A stretch of 64,000 bases of DNA, from the NCBI GenBank assembly GCA_032622095.1, contig CP136063.1, forward strand, positions 15,045,814 through 15,109,813, in the 5' to 3' direction. Below the pieces are notes generated by a model. The model saw nothing but the letters and a program-made list of their open reading frames with translations. It had not been told where the DNA came from and did no database searches. The translations under genes and the position numbers were made by a program. Position 1 is the stretch's first letter. Each line of letters opens with the position of its first letter. Source of the stretch: Siphonodentalium dalli. Lineage: Eukaryota > Mollusca > Scaphopoda > Gadilida > Siphonodentaliidae. Of the stretch, positions 22,131 through 32,514 are shown one piece after another.

Positions 22131-25100
22131 ATGGAGAACGATAGCAAAATTCGCTGTGGTTGCAGCTTACATAACTCGATCGCCGGTGACAAGCCGTTCA
22201 CTTTCAAGAAAGTTGGCAGCAAGAAGATAGAAAAACGAATATTGGAAACACTTTACGAAAATAATCTGATGTCAAGGTACGTCTAACATTTTATCTATAT
22301 AAGCCCAGTTCCACTGAAATGGCCAGTGTCACCCTTACCGTTCAGTTGGGTACCCAGCTGTTTGAATGTTCACTTGAGTACCCATCTTTTATAAAATTTG
22401 ATGTGGCTTGTTGACATTCATCGAAAAGCTCTCGGTGAGAGCTTTCCGATGAATGGCAACAAGCCACATATCCGACTAAATCATGAAAATTTACCCATAG
22501 TTTTGCTGTGGTTAAGTGGTCAATTACGTTTGGCATTATCGAACGCCAAATTGTAAATATTTACATCTCTATTCGGGACGCAGTGCTTGTAATTAATATA
22601 TAAGAATGGGGGTGTGTATCTTTAAATAAATTGGTTTTAAATATTTTGCAATATATGTTTTAAATGTTAAACACACTGGATATGTTCATATTATCCAAAT
22701 ACCACGACAATGATAGCTTTATAAAAATAAATATCTGTACTTTTGCGTGATAGCATCAGTTTGCATTACCAGCATCATATATTAAGTCAACGGGACCAAC
22801 CAGCATCACAGTATATTAGCAGGACCACTTGGCCAGTGGTGACTATGTCCTGTTGTTTCTAATAAGGTGTTTTAAAAATTACAGTGGTTGGAACAAGAGA
22901 GTCAACGACTGTTGAGTCGTTAACTTTATTGTAAAGTTTGGGAATAATATCGGCTGTACTTGTCAATCATCTTTAAATAGGTGATACCATGTTTCTCAAA
23001 GGGTAGCAATCAATTCACCGCGGATAATGCATAACTTACATGTCAAAATATATTATTGAAGTCCGAGTCAGAAAACATTCAGATTGGAGGGGAGGTGGGA
23101 GGGCATAAAATATCTGAAGTATGTATGAGCATAAATTGAAAGTTGCATTTGAGTCTCTGTATTGACAACCGATTAATAGTAGGCTATTTTCATCTCATTT
23201 CAGAAAAGCTGTGCGCCTCTGTAGTTTGTGCGAGGAAGATGTTGAACTACAAATGTCACCAGAAACATCTTCGGCAACGTCAGACAACACACCAAAAGAT
23301 GATATAAATGCTGAAACTGTCATTTCTAAAATAAGGGAAGGTGGATTTTCTCCTACAGAGTTGTCGGCAATTGCGAGAGCAATAGGTGAATCTCAAAATG
23401 ACACTATATATAAACAGAGTGAAATAAATATGAATTATGATTCCTTAGGACATTTCAACCGAACATATTGGTTGTCGTGCCAAAATGGTGTTTTAGTCTC
23501 CTTCTTGGAAGGAATCAGTCAATGCAACATTAAAACAGATAAGAAAATCAACACTTTGTGTATGGCGATCGAGCAAATTAGATATTTGAGAAATACAAAA
23601 TATATTGGACCTATTTCATTCATGGTTAACCTTTTGACATATTTCGTTACTTCTAGTAAGACAGTGTGTAATATTTTAGGGATATTACACGCTTCAGCCT
23701 CATATACATTCATATTGGACTGGGCAAAGGCCAATGCATCACAACCACTAACATGTCCAGTTTCCGGAAATGTGGTCACATTCTTTGACAACAATCAGGT
23801 TTTGGGAAGGCGGTGGCGCGTAAACATCAATGCAAAACCACTTCTCAGTGTCATCACCAACATTGTACATATATCTCCTATTTATTATAAAAATGTTCAA
23901 CATGATGAAAAGTTATCACCAACAATATGGCTGAAAACCAACCTCACAAAACAAAAACAAATTGTTGATTTGATGAGGGAGGAAATAGTTAATTCGCAAA
24001 GTTTGTTTAAGGAAGAGCGAGACAAATTCATTTCGGAAAGGTTAAAAAGTGTAATGAATGAGCAGATAGTTTCCGATGGACACGTCACTGACTTTCTGGA
24101 CATGGATGCTACAAATGATGTTGGTGCAGAAATAGAACCCTCCAAAGTTACGTTTTCGAATACCGGAAAAAGAATCCTTGAAAAAAGTAAGACATTAGAC
24201 TCTCGCTACACGGGAGTTGCTAGTGCTCACCCACCTGGAAAACCAACTATTAAAATGGGTGATCCTATTGAAACAAACCCATGTTCGTATGTAGCTGTAG
24301 AGAGTGTTCTCAGATCCCTCGCATCAAGAGCTATCGAAAACTGTGAGCGCAAATGGTCTGTGATTGGGTGTGATGGAAACCCCTACGTCATCGGTGCAAA
24401 AATTATTCAGCGAACACCCGAAAATGACATTTTAAAAAACATCTTACTGACACCAGGTCTCGGCCACATCGAAATTAATATTGTTAGAGCTGTGTTTAAA
24501 ATTTCGTGGGATTTGATACTAAAGGACGTAGGGAAGATGTTGGGGTTTAAAACACCAAATGCTATGGCGGCATGCAAAGGGGCATATGATCACCACAAGT
24601 CCTGGCAAATTCTCCAGATATTCATGTACGCCACTACAGACGAACTTTTGCTTCCATATATACGCGACTGTATCAGCAGAGGAGACTCTCCATCTGTGTC
24701 AGGTTTTGACAATTGGACAAATTCGCATTCTCAAGATGCAAATTTTTGCCTGATACATGATTTAGTGTTTACTTATGTTTTCGGACTTAATCTATTCAGG
24801 ATAGGCGTCAGAAGAAATTCAAGTGAAATAATTGTAGCCGCAACTAATAAATTGTCTCTGCTTTCTTTTGGGCTTAATATGCTTAATTACATGGAAATTT
24901 TTATGAGGGATTTGGCGTGTCGTGTTCAGCGGCCACTTGATGTTGCTGATTTTATGGATAAGACAATGTCATTTTCGCAATCCGGAAATCCATGTGCCGG
25001 TGAAGGAGGTGATTTTCTATTAGAAAATAAAAACAGAAGGACGAAAATGTGGGTTCCACCTGGTGTTCCCGACAGTGCAAGATGGTTCAGGGTATGTCGC

Positions 25101-28100
25101 AACCTGGACAAACTTGAAAGGGTAAGTTTAATAATTAGTAATACATGTATACAATCAATATTTCACTTCTTTCCCTTTTTCACGTATTTGCCACGCTTTG
25201 GCGCTTTACCTTTGCTACCACGTGGCTCCTCATCGGAGTCAGCCGGGGGTGCTACGAAAATGTCAACATTTTTCTTACATGCATCCACAGGCTTGTCTTT
25301 TCGCAAAGCCGCAAGCTTGTGCTCATGGCAAAAGAACTTTAATGCTTTGATTTCTTTGTTATCAAGCCCAACTAAGCCGACACAGTACCCATGCACCCAG
25401 TACTTGCATGCTTTTACTTTACACCCTACCCAGCGACCAAGCTCGTCGCAGGGTACGGTGTAAATACGTCCGCAGACGCGGCATCTATTCTTGCCGGACG
25501 CAATTTCGCCCGTGTTGGTTGCTGACGAAACTCTTCTTATTTTGGGAGCCGACGTTGATGGCAGATTTACTGGCCCTGTTGTTGTTGCTGCTGCTGTTGT
25601 TGTTGTTGTTGGTCGTGGTGGTGGTGGTGATGGCACTGCTGGTGACACGCCCTTTTGTTTATTTTTAACCACACCCTTCAATTGAAATTGTGATGTATGT
25701 TTCTAGGTGAATTGACACATAATTTTGTGACGTTCAAGTTAAAACTTCGTTCAAGGTCTGAAACACTAAGTACATGTTTTTGATTGTATCGTGATACACT
25801 CAACACGATATACTTAGTGTTTCAGACCAACTTAACTATAACAATTTGGATCCCAATATATGTCGTAACAAAACTTTTAGGCAATATAGTTCCATATAAA
25901 ACTTGTGCAGCTATAATGTAACATAACATAACGTTGTTTATGGTTGATTCAGTGAAACGTCACCATTAGCATTAATGGACAAGGTTATGGTTTATGTTGT
26001 ATGTGAAGTCGTTCATTCCTGCTTTAAATCTTTAAATTCAAAATATAAATTCACAATGGTTCAAAATACAAATTATTATGGTATACATTGTTATCTTTGG
26101 TGGGCGGTAATCAACAGCTACTGTTTACATAAAATTTCTGATCCATTTAAAGATACGGTGGCGTTCGTTGTGGATATTATTGTTAAAATGGTCACTTCCG
26201 TTAAAGCCGCCATAAACAGAAAGAATATTTAAATATAGCAACAGAATGTTCTTGTACTAAACCCAAATATTTGCATAAATAGTAGGTTATTGTCAAGTTC
26301 GTACGCTTTGCTATGTAAACAAAAGCCAAAAACATTTACACAACATGGATTTTGTTTACATAACAAAGCATACATAAATGATAATAACATATTGTTTATA
26401 CTATATTTATTATAGGTATAAAATCACATATGTCCATATTTTAATATTCTGTCTGTTTATGTCAGTTTTAAAGGGTGACTATTTTAACAGCATACCCACC
26501 AGGAAGACAATCCGTGTCTTTAATTATTTGTTCACAAATCCTCTAATTAATTTCATTTTATTTATTCTGAATACACATCATGCTGTTGTGCGCATTACAT
26601 AAATGTATGTCATAATTGTCTTAAATTGAATTGGACATTTAACATTATTGGATATGTTGTGGACAATCCTTCAAGCATTTCATTAATATATCGAACTTTA
26701 TGAATGATGAAATAAAACTGTACCTCATAAACTTCCGCGAAATGTCCTTCGCTGACGAAATACATCTTCTTTCTCCTTTCGTATTCCACGTCAACGAATA
26801 CATCAGCCCCCGTGGCAACACTCAGTTCCCATGCCTATTTTGATATACAAAATGAATAAACACTATTATTAAACAATAGCTTAATTGAATGAATGCATGT
26901 TGCAACTTTACTTTTCTTTCCATCTGGACAATTTTCCTGCCCGGAACAACAAGGGATATAACTCGACTTCTATTAACATATGTACGGAGTAAGATTATCG
27001 ACATAACAGAATGCCCTCTTTGCTTAGCGCATCTTATTACATGGTACATTTTCGCATGGAGCAATGACGTCATACATTAAAGTTGCGATTTGTTTTTAAC
27101 TATTATCAAATTCAACATGCTGCTTAATGAAAATTTCTTCCATAGTCTACGAATTACGTATTTTGTTAAATTGTAGATACGATGCAACATGGAAACTATG
27201 TTTGGCCAGTCGGCAACTCTCCAAGATCAGGGCGAAGAGAAGCACCAGGCTAGAAATATTGATCTGTCCAAAGAAATCAATGGCTGCAGGAAACTGTTGA
27301 GGGGCTCCTCATTTATCTATAGCAATATCGACAGGGTTGCTGCAGTTTCCTTTTCCGGTAAATATATATAATCATATCCCAATCGATCCTATACAAAAAA
27401 CGAGCAATTGGGAATTAATGTTATAACTATACACTAAATGAATGATGGATGTACAATATATTGCAAAAGGCATGTGTAATTGGATACAACAGTATTATGT
27501 TTCAATAATTAGTTGTAATGATGTGTCAATAACTGTGTGATTCAAACGGTACATAATTACTTATTTGTCGAATCGTGTTTTGTTTCTTTTTACAGGAGAA
27601 ACGCTTGATGACAGACTGCATGTCTTCAGCGATCGATGCAATCGAAACCGTGAGACGTATCTAACCAGATTAGAAGAGAAGGGGGAATACAGACAGGCCC
27701 TCGAAGAACCCATCTTCATTAAGCACGCAGACAGGGTACTGGCAGAGTCAATCCAAAGCAAAACAATCCCAGTGTTAAAGGCCATGGCAGAGGGATATCT
27801 TGACCAATTGGACCTGGTTGGTGACACCGACGCGCATGCACAATTAAGCAGCGACTACCAGACAGCAAAGAAGGGGAAAAAGGTCGACATCGTAAAATTT
27901 TGTCAGCGGCTAAAAAATGCTGTTGCTGCGACACAAGACTATTCAACCTCAGGTATGTGTCATTACACATTTGCATGCATTCAATTATATAGATTATGAT
28001 TTACATTGGCCAATGTATGTCAAATGTATACAAGGGCGATAAAATATGCCTCACCTTTTTCAAAACAGTGTTACTCCGCTTTCGAAATAATTGTGATCTC

Positions 28101-28489
28101 TTCACGTTGTCTGTTTCCAAGCTTGGCTTTCTCACCCCCCGTGCATGGGTTTTCGACCTGCATGGTTGGCCTTTTACATTTTTCCCCGGATTTGTACCTT
28201 TTTTCCTCTCTATCAACTTCCATTGATGTGGTTCGGCCGAATCGTCCTCGCTGTTCCCAGATTGGGTTTCGGAATCTGACGACTGGAAAAATATGTAGGC
28301 TTATAGCCAATTGCTATTTTCACACCAAACATTCCAATTCAGTAGAGTAATTTGTATTATTAAAATCATTAATTTTATTTCAATGTTGTGTTTACAATTG
28401 TTGACAAACTGCTTTCATACACTTTCATTGCAGTAAACGTAGAGTTTGCGAGCACAGAAGATGATACTTGTGCGTCGATGGCGATGTAA
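22131..28489 (+). CDS. Putative transposase, five exons, 885 aa
   Basis: Exons 22131-22276, 23204-25121, 27177-27357, 27596-27952 and 28434-28489 join with GT-AG introns. Coding length is 2658 nt (886 codons with TAA). Phases agree at each junction. The start GAAATGG has A at -3 and G at +4. Exon 1 plus the start of exon 2 give a CxC (C9, C11) and CxxC (C55, C58) zinc-binding pair, a likely DNA-binding module. The body holds FFDNNQVLGRRWRV (residues 242-255), IGCDGNPYVIGAK (about 437-449), PGLGHIEIN (466-474), YDHHKSW (about 510-516) and GEGGDFLLE (648-656). These acidic motifs, within alternating strand-like and helix-like segments, suggest an RNase H-like DDE transposase. Asp244, Asp439 and Glu656 are guesses only. 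The C-terminal exons are charged and helical. It may be related to the DUF6589/KDZ-like eukaryotic transposase group, but I cannot confirm this. Confidence 0.85.
22401..22469. repeat. Hairpin in intron 1 of the transposase gene
   Basis: Arms of 33 nt (ATGTGGCTTGTTGACATTCA..., mirrored by ...GGCAACAAGCCACAT) enclose a 3-nt loop. A half-copy of the 14.2-kb palindrome follows at about 22490-22545 (TTTGCTGTGGTTAAGTGG). Confidence 0.85.
23204..25121 (+). CDS. Exon 2 of the putative transposase (main exon)
   Basis: This 1918-nt exon begins after the acceptor CATCTCATTTCAG and ends at the donor GAAAGG|GTAAGT. The open frame runs on into the intron to 25463, but residues after LDKLER become low-complexity and lie antisense to the PHD-like exon, so the donor is taken as the true end. 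A split codon (AG|A, Arg49) joins it to exon 1. It carries CxxC (C55, C58) and nearly all the conserved-looking acidic motifs of the protein. Confidence 0.85.
25163..25675 (-). CDS. PHD-like exon (last exon of the antisense gene)
   Basis: This 513-nt exon (171 codons with stop) starts after AATTGAAG and encodes a Pro/Thr-rich linker. It continues with the Cys/His cluster (C-x2-C, C, W-V-G-C-x4-C, W-V-H-x2-C, F-F-C-x-E-H) and ends in a basic tail, GKYVKKGKK. The stop is 42 bp from the donor of transposase exon 2, facing it. ATTAAA just downstream on the minus strand could serve as poly(A) signal; it overlaps the plus-strand donor region. Confidence 0.85.
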   Translation of the reverse strand, partial: GVVKNKQKGVSPAVPSPPPPRPTTTTTAAATTTGPVNLPSTSAPKIRRVSSATNTGEIASGKNRCRVCGRIYTVPCDELGRWVGCKVKACKYWVHGYCVGLVGLDNKEIKALKFFCHEHKLAALRKDKPVDACKKNVDIFVAPPADSDEEPRGSKGKAPKRGKYVKKGKK

Positions 28490-28673
28490 CTAGTCAAAGT
28501 TCACCTATAAGTGTATGCAGCTCGCAGGATTGCGGTGTAACGATATAAGATGTGTGAGTACATTTATCTATCTATCTTTTATCTCTGAATAATTCGTACG
28601 ACATTCGTTCAAAGTGGCATATTGTTATCAACAAAATAACTTGAATCAATGTAAGCCTACGTACCGATTTCAT
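25163..28673 (-). CDS. Antisense MADS-box + PHD-like zinc-finger protein, about 286 aa
   Basis: Minus-strand exons are 28055-28282, 26724-26834 and 25163-25675, with a tentative first exon 28665-28673 (ATG AAA TCG|GTACGT). Three exons of 228, 111 and 513 nt join in phase 0 through ATTTTTCCAG, AAG|GTGAGG, TCAAAATAG, GAG|GTACAG and AATTGAAG sites. The first part is acidic then basic (SSDSETQSGNSEDDSAEP). Residues about 58-115 match the MADS domain: DNVKRSQLFRKRSNTVLKK then AWELSVATGADVFVDV. In SRF the core is KKAYELSTLTG. A Pro/Thr/Ala-rich linker leads to CRVCGRIYTVPCDELGRWVG, then CKVKACKYWVHGYC and FFCHEH, a PHD-like cross-brace with His as last ligand. The tail is Lys-rich, possibly nuclear targeting. 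Probable DNA/chromatin-binding accessory protein of the transposon. The first exon is the weakest part. Confidence 0.75.
25755..25828. repeat. Hairpin within the transposon
   Basis: GGTCTGAAACACTAAGTA is mirrored by TACTTAGTGTTTCAGACC around a loop of about 38 nt, between the PHD-like exon and the MADS exon of the antisense gene. Confidence 0.85.
26180..26600. repeat. Degenerate inverted repeat, MITE-like, inside the transposon
   Basis: The stretch 26180-26240 (TTAAAGCCGCCATAAACAGA) pairs imperfectly with 26428-26492 (TCTGTCTGTTTATGTC). The right part is also similar to 33640-33905. Open frames here are low-complexity and not supported. Confidence 0.55.
26724..26834 (-). CDS. MADS C-half exon of the antisense gene
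   Basis: This 111-nt, 37-codon exon runs between acceptor TATATCAAAATAG and donor GAG|GTACAG. It begins AWELSVATGADVFVDVEYE, the second half of helix 1 and first strand of a MADS domain, and ends FAEVYE. It lies in intron 2 of the opposite-strand transposase gene. Confidence 0.8.
27177..27952 (+). CDS. Exons 3 and 4 of the putative transposase
   Basis: Exon 3 (27177-27357) starts after AAATTGTAG and ends TTTTCCG|GTAAAT. Exon 4 (27596-27952) starts after TTTTTACAG and ends ACCTCAG|GTATGT. Exon 3 leaves one base that completes a Gly codon in exon 4 (FSG|ETLDDRL). The encoded segment is charged, with EEKGEYRQALEEP and AKKGKKVDIVKF, and resembles no catalytic domain. Confidence 0.8.
28055..28282 (-). 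CDS. MADS N-half exon of the antisense gene
   Basis: This 228-nt, 76-codon exon lies between acceptor CATATTTTTCCAG and donor GAAAAAG|GTGAGG. It carries an acidic start, then basic residues leading into FRKRSNTVLKK, which matches the SRF core SKRKTGIMKK. It lies in intron 4 of the transposase gene. An overlapping frame starting MEVDREEKRYKSG is the alternative; phase and MADS similarity favour this one. Confidence 0.75.
28434..28489 (+). CDS. Exon 5 (terminal) of the putative transposase
   Basis: After acceptor CACTTTCATTGCAG, 56 nt complete the split Val codon and encode NVEFASTEDDTCASMAM, then TAA. The phase match with exon 4 is the main support. Confidence 0.7.
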
Positions 28674-29085
28674 TTTCTGACAGCAATGCACCTCAATATG
28701 CGTTCTACAAAATTATGACCAAGCTAGCACTGTTACGAGTATCATTATATTCACCACTGCTTGGTCATGTGACAGGTTAATGAGTTCGGGACACGGGTAA
28801 TCGTGATAACGAGCTCATTTCATGGTCAATCGTCACGCTTGCGAATTTGATCTTTGTTATTTTGTGATTGTCCGTGCGTGCTTCCATACTATTGTTCTCT
28901 TAACCATGAAAATAATGTGAATTTGCGAAATACTATCCTCCAATCAAATTTCTTGCAACCAAAAGCTTACCTTGACCTTTGTAAACAGCTTGTCTTCAAA
29001 AAATGACGTGGCCGGCCATCACCTGAATTGCGCTACTAACTTCATCTTGGAAGAATATAGGAAGCTTAATTATCGGCTGTCATTA

Positions 29086-29310
29086 AACACCAATTAAAAG
29101 GATTACCGCCGTGGCGAGTAGGTGAGACAATGGTGGTTTTTAAAGCGCTCTAATGCGTCGTAAATGATGGGTTGAAAACTGAATTGCGCATTGTCGCGGC
29201 ACCTGGCAAAGTCAGGTGTGCGTTGTCAAAACACATTAAAACGAGAGATCGAACTGGCTTACTGAGCCCGATTTCGCTAGTAAGCCAATTTTGCATCTTT
29301 GCCCGACCTG
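29086..29310. repeat. Right terminal inverted repeat (225 bp)
   Basis: Inverted copy of 20974-21198 with one mismatch. Its outer end CTTTGCCCGACCTG is followed by GTAAA, the 5-bp duplication seen before the left end. Open frames spanning the two TIRs (starting MKTELRIVAAPG) are identical to each other because the TIRs are, and are not genes. Confidence 0.95.
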
Positions 29311-29315
29311 GTAAA

Positions 29316-30208
29316 TGTAATCACGATTCACCGGAAATCTGGCCATTAATTAGAATCAGTAATTTTGAACTAACGCCCGCTAAATCCACGTTGAAAAGAC
29401 GAAGTCAGAATAATTCCTCACGTCCAAGATGAAGCCTAATTTCATTTCAATTTCAAGGATTTTAATTTTTTGTTTGAGAATTGTCCCGACCTTGTCCTTC
29501 ACCTTGTTGGAATAACCGGAAATGTGTTTTGAAATTTTGTCCCGGTCTTCGCTAATGACAACTGTTGTTAAGCTTTGGAGTTGGAACAGAGACTGCTGAG
29601 AATTGATAAATTAGACGCACTTTTGCGATTAAATTCATTCAGTTGATGGCACCTATGATCTAGTTATCTTGCCAAGTTAACTTTCAGTTAATCATTCATT
29701 GAAACATGAACGGCAATAACAAAGACTCAGAGTTTGAAACTGTCAGTTTCAAACACAAACTTGACCAAGCCAGACTCAAACAACGGAAGTCTCAAATCAC
29801 AGTAAAACTAAAAGAAGTGTTTTGGTGACATTTTTCGGTCCGAAACAATATATGAAGTACAATTTTTTATTTAGATCACTCACCTATGTATATAGTTTTC
29901 ATCTCATCCTTTTGTTGTGTGATAATAGGTAATTTGTGGAAATACTAACGCCGAGGTGGTGAGTTCTGTATTTGAACTACTAGGCTTAGCAACAACCATG
30001 TCTATGCAACGTCAAATCTGATTGGTTAAGATAGACAATCTGACCAATAGGAAAATCATTTTTATTGCGCCTTTCATTTAAGAGAGCGCCACTTTACGTT
30101 ACGTCAAGCGCGTGCTCTGATACTATTCTCAGGTAACGTGAACTATATATAGAACACAATAATACAGCTTCACAGGTATGCGGATCTCATGCGCGTTACC
30201 GTCATGAA
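29316..30208. other. No gene recognised
   Basis: Flank of the transposon. A small palindrome, GTTTGAAACTGTCAGTTTCAAAC split into two 9-nt arms, lies at about 29732-29754. Otherwise featureless. Confidence 0.5.
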
Positions 30209-30247
30209 AACTTTCAGATTTCGCATCGCGAAATCTGATTAAGTTTT
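30209..30247. repeat. Hairpin next to the minisatellite
   Basis: AAAACTTTCAGATTTCGC / ATC / GCGAAATCTGATTAAGTTTT forms a stem of about 18 nt, ending where the 37-bp array begins. Confidence 0.8.
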
Positions 30248-31427
30248 CTATAATTTGACGTTAGTTTCGGGACCGGACAGTAGATATATAATTTGACGTT
30301 AGTTTCGCGGCCGGACAGTAGATATATAATTTGACGGTAGTTTCGGACCGGACAGTATATATATAATTTGACGTTAGTTTCGGGGCCGGACAGTAGATAT
30401 ATAATTTGACGTTAGTTTCGGACCGGACAGTAGATATATAATTTGACGTTAGTTTCGGGGCCGGACAGTAGATATATAATTTGACGTTAGTTTCGGACCG
30501 GTGTCGGGACCGGACAGTAGATATATAATTTGACGTTAGTTTCGGACCGGACAGTAGATATATAATATGACGTTAGTTTCGGACCGGACAGTAGATATAT
30601 AATTTGACGTTAGTTTCGGACCGGACAGTAGATATATAATTTGACGTTAGTGTCGGGACCGGACAGTAGATATATAATTTGACGTTAGTTTCGGGACCGG
30701 ACAGTAGATATATAATGTGACGTTAGTTTCGGACCGGACAGTAGATATATAATTCGGAAATTACATTGTGGTACTTTACCAGTTCATGTTAACAAAAGCG
30801 AAAGTCTAGGGCCCCTGTATAATATATATAAATCAACATGGAATTTGACGTTAGTTTCGGGACCGGACAGTAGATATATAATTTGACGTCAGTGTCGGGA
30901 CCGGACAGTATATATATATAATTTGACGTTAGTGTCGGGACCGGACAGTAGATATATAATTTGACGTTAGTTTCGGGACCGGACAGTAGATATATAATTT
31001 GACGTTAGTTTCGGACCGGACAGTAGATATATAATTTGACGTTAGTTTCGGACCGGACAGTAGATATATAATTTGACGTCAGTGTCGGGACCGGACAGTA
31101 TATATATAATTTGACGTTAGTTTCGGGACCGGACAGTAGATATATAATTTGACGTTAGTTTCGGACCGGACAGTAGATATATAATTTGACGTTAGTTTCG
31201 GACCGGACAGTAGATATATAATTTGACGTCAGTGTCGGGACCGGACAGTAGATATATAGTTTGACGTTAGTGTCGGGACCGGACAGTAGATATATAATTT
31301 GACGTTAGTGTCGGGACCGGACAGTTAATATATAATTTGACGTTAGTGTCGGGACCGGACAGTAGATATATAATTCGGAAATTACATTGTGGTACTTTAC
31401 CAGTTCATGTTAACAAAAGCGAAAGTC
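30248..31427. repeat. 37-39-bp minisatellite, about 27 copies in two blocks
   Basis: Units contain TTTGACGTTAGTTTCGG, then ACCGGACAGTAGATATATAA. Block 1 (30248-30752) has about 13 copies and block 2 (30840-31374) about 14. Both blocks end in the same stretch of about 53 bp, beginning TTCGGAAATTACATTGTGGT (30753-30808 and 31374-31427). The array therefore includes a higher-order duplication. Confidence 0.95.
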
Positions 31428-31482
31428 TCCGAATAGATTTAGAAGACAATACCGTTGTTAAATGAGTAGATGAGTAGATTTG

Positions 31483-31900
31483 TTAAAGGTACTTAATCCG
31501 ATCAGATCCTCATAAATTGCTATTTCTTTGGCTTCGGGGGTAAAAATAATTGATTCGAGTCGAGGAACCTACCCATCAACGCTCAGAGTGATCAGATATC
31601 AAGTTTTTGTTATTCTATTGTTTGTGGCACAGAACACGCCGTCAAAAGATTGTTTTCGGTCAAAATTGCGTGATTATTACCTCTTGATTTCAGAGTTATC
31701 CATCTTCATCCGTTTGAATAAGTGTTTCTGTGGCAATTATTAGTACACATCTCGAGAAAATTACAAAACTTAAAAAATCAATATCTGAACACTCTGAGCT
31801 TTGATGTATAGATTACTCGACTCGAATCAGATATTTTTTTACCCCTGAATCCAAAGAAATAGTAAGTTAGGGGGTGCTTAATCGGATTAAGTACCTTTAA
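31483..31900 (+). mobile_element. MITE family 2, copy 3
   Basis: Starts TTAAAGGTACTTAATCCG and ends with the inverse CGGATTAAGTACCTTTAA. Internal TTGATTCGAGTCGAGGAA pairs with TACTCGACTCGAATCAG. TTAA stands at both ends. Confidence 0.85.
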
Positions 31901-32514
31901 GAGATAATGGTAAAATGGTACATATAACAATTTTCCGAGTCAAATCGGTGATTTATTCGTGAGTCGTAAATACACCAAGTAATATAGATATGAGGGTGGT
32001 GCTTTAACGGGCCATTGGTATGTATCTTATTGCACTGGTTTGAAAATATTCTGCCAACAACTTTGATGTATCAAAATCAAATGCAAGAGATTGCACCGGC
32101 GGTGCTGGCATACCACCACCATGACAAATTCGAACCGACAAAGTATGGTTGATATATCTGCTCGGACAGGAAAGATCTGTATTTTGGTGTGGTAAACTAA
32201 CATACCAAATTTGGTACATTGGGTCTCATGTGTACCGTTGTAATAGTAGGTATATATTTGCAATACTAGGACATAACATTGATCAGTTATATTATATTAT
32301 ATTAAAATGGCAACAAGATTGGTACCCACGAGTGAGAGGATCGACACATTTTGCATTTATTCGCGCTCAAGTAATATTTCTTCTTCGACATCGGTGGCAT
32401 GTCGTGCAATTTATTTCACAATAAACATGATTGATTTAAGGCAGATGGCTGTACGACTATCTTTCGGAAAATAATAAGGGAATTGTGTATGTTACATTAA
32501 ATCTAACACGACAT
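31901..32514. other. No gene recognised
   Basis: Overlapping short frames on both strands, none recognisable. AT-rich spacer between two MITEs. Confidence 0.5.

Larger units (their letters stand above)
20969..29315 (+). mobile_element. Intact 8.3-kb DNA transposon of an unrecognised family
   Basis: Element 20974-29310 (8337 bp) is bounded by 225-bp terminal inverted repeats beginning CAGGTCGGGCAAAGATGC. They differ at one position (CGCAACGG versus CGCCACGG). Both ends are flanked by GTAAA, read as a 5-bp target duplication (20969-20973, 29311-29315). Inside lie a five-exon plus-strand gene and an antisense gene whose exons fall in its introns. Both keep phase across all proposed introns, and no stop interrupts either. 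Near-identical ends and intact frames point to recent insertion. A 5-bp duplication excludes hAT (8 bp), piggyBac (TTAA), CACTA (2-3 bp) and Harbinger (3 bp). Transib makes 5-bp duplications, but the protein shows no RAG1-like features that I recognise. The introns hold small hairpin and MITE-like passengers. Confidence 0.9.

Noticed and set aside
25408-25685. Plus-strand Leu- or Val-rich frames that could look like a membrane protein
   Set aside because: Antisense shadow of the Thr/Ala/Pro-rich linker of the PHD-like exon (GTTGTTGCTGCT repeats).
26822-27073. 83-aa minus frame MTSLLHAKMYHVIRC as first exon of the antisense gene
   Set aside because: It has a possible GTAAAG donor in phase, but joining the exon at 28055-28282 instead produces a continuous MADS domain (LKK|AWELS), which is far better supported.
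28071-28310. Overlapping minus frame MEVDREEKRYKSG
   Set aside because: Different frame from the MADS-like reading of the same exon; it does not join the next exon in phase.
20974-29310. Assignment of the transposon to Transib on the basis of the 5-bp duplication
   Set aside because: Transib ends and RAG1-like protein motifs were not recognised; the duplication length alone is insufficient.
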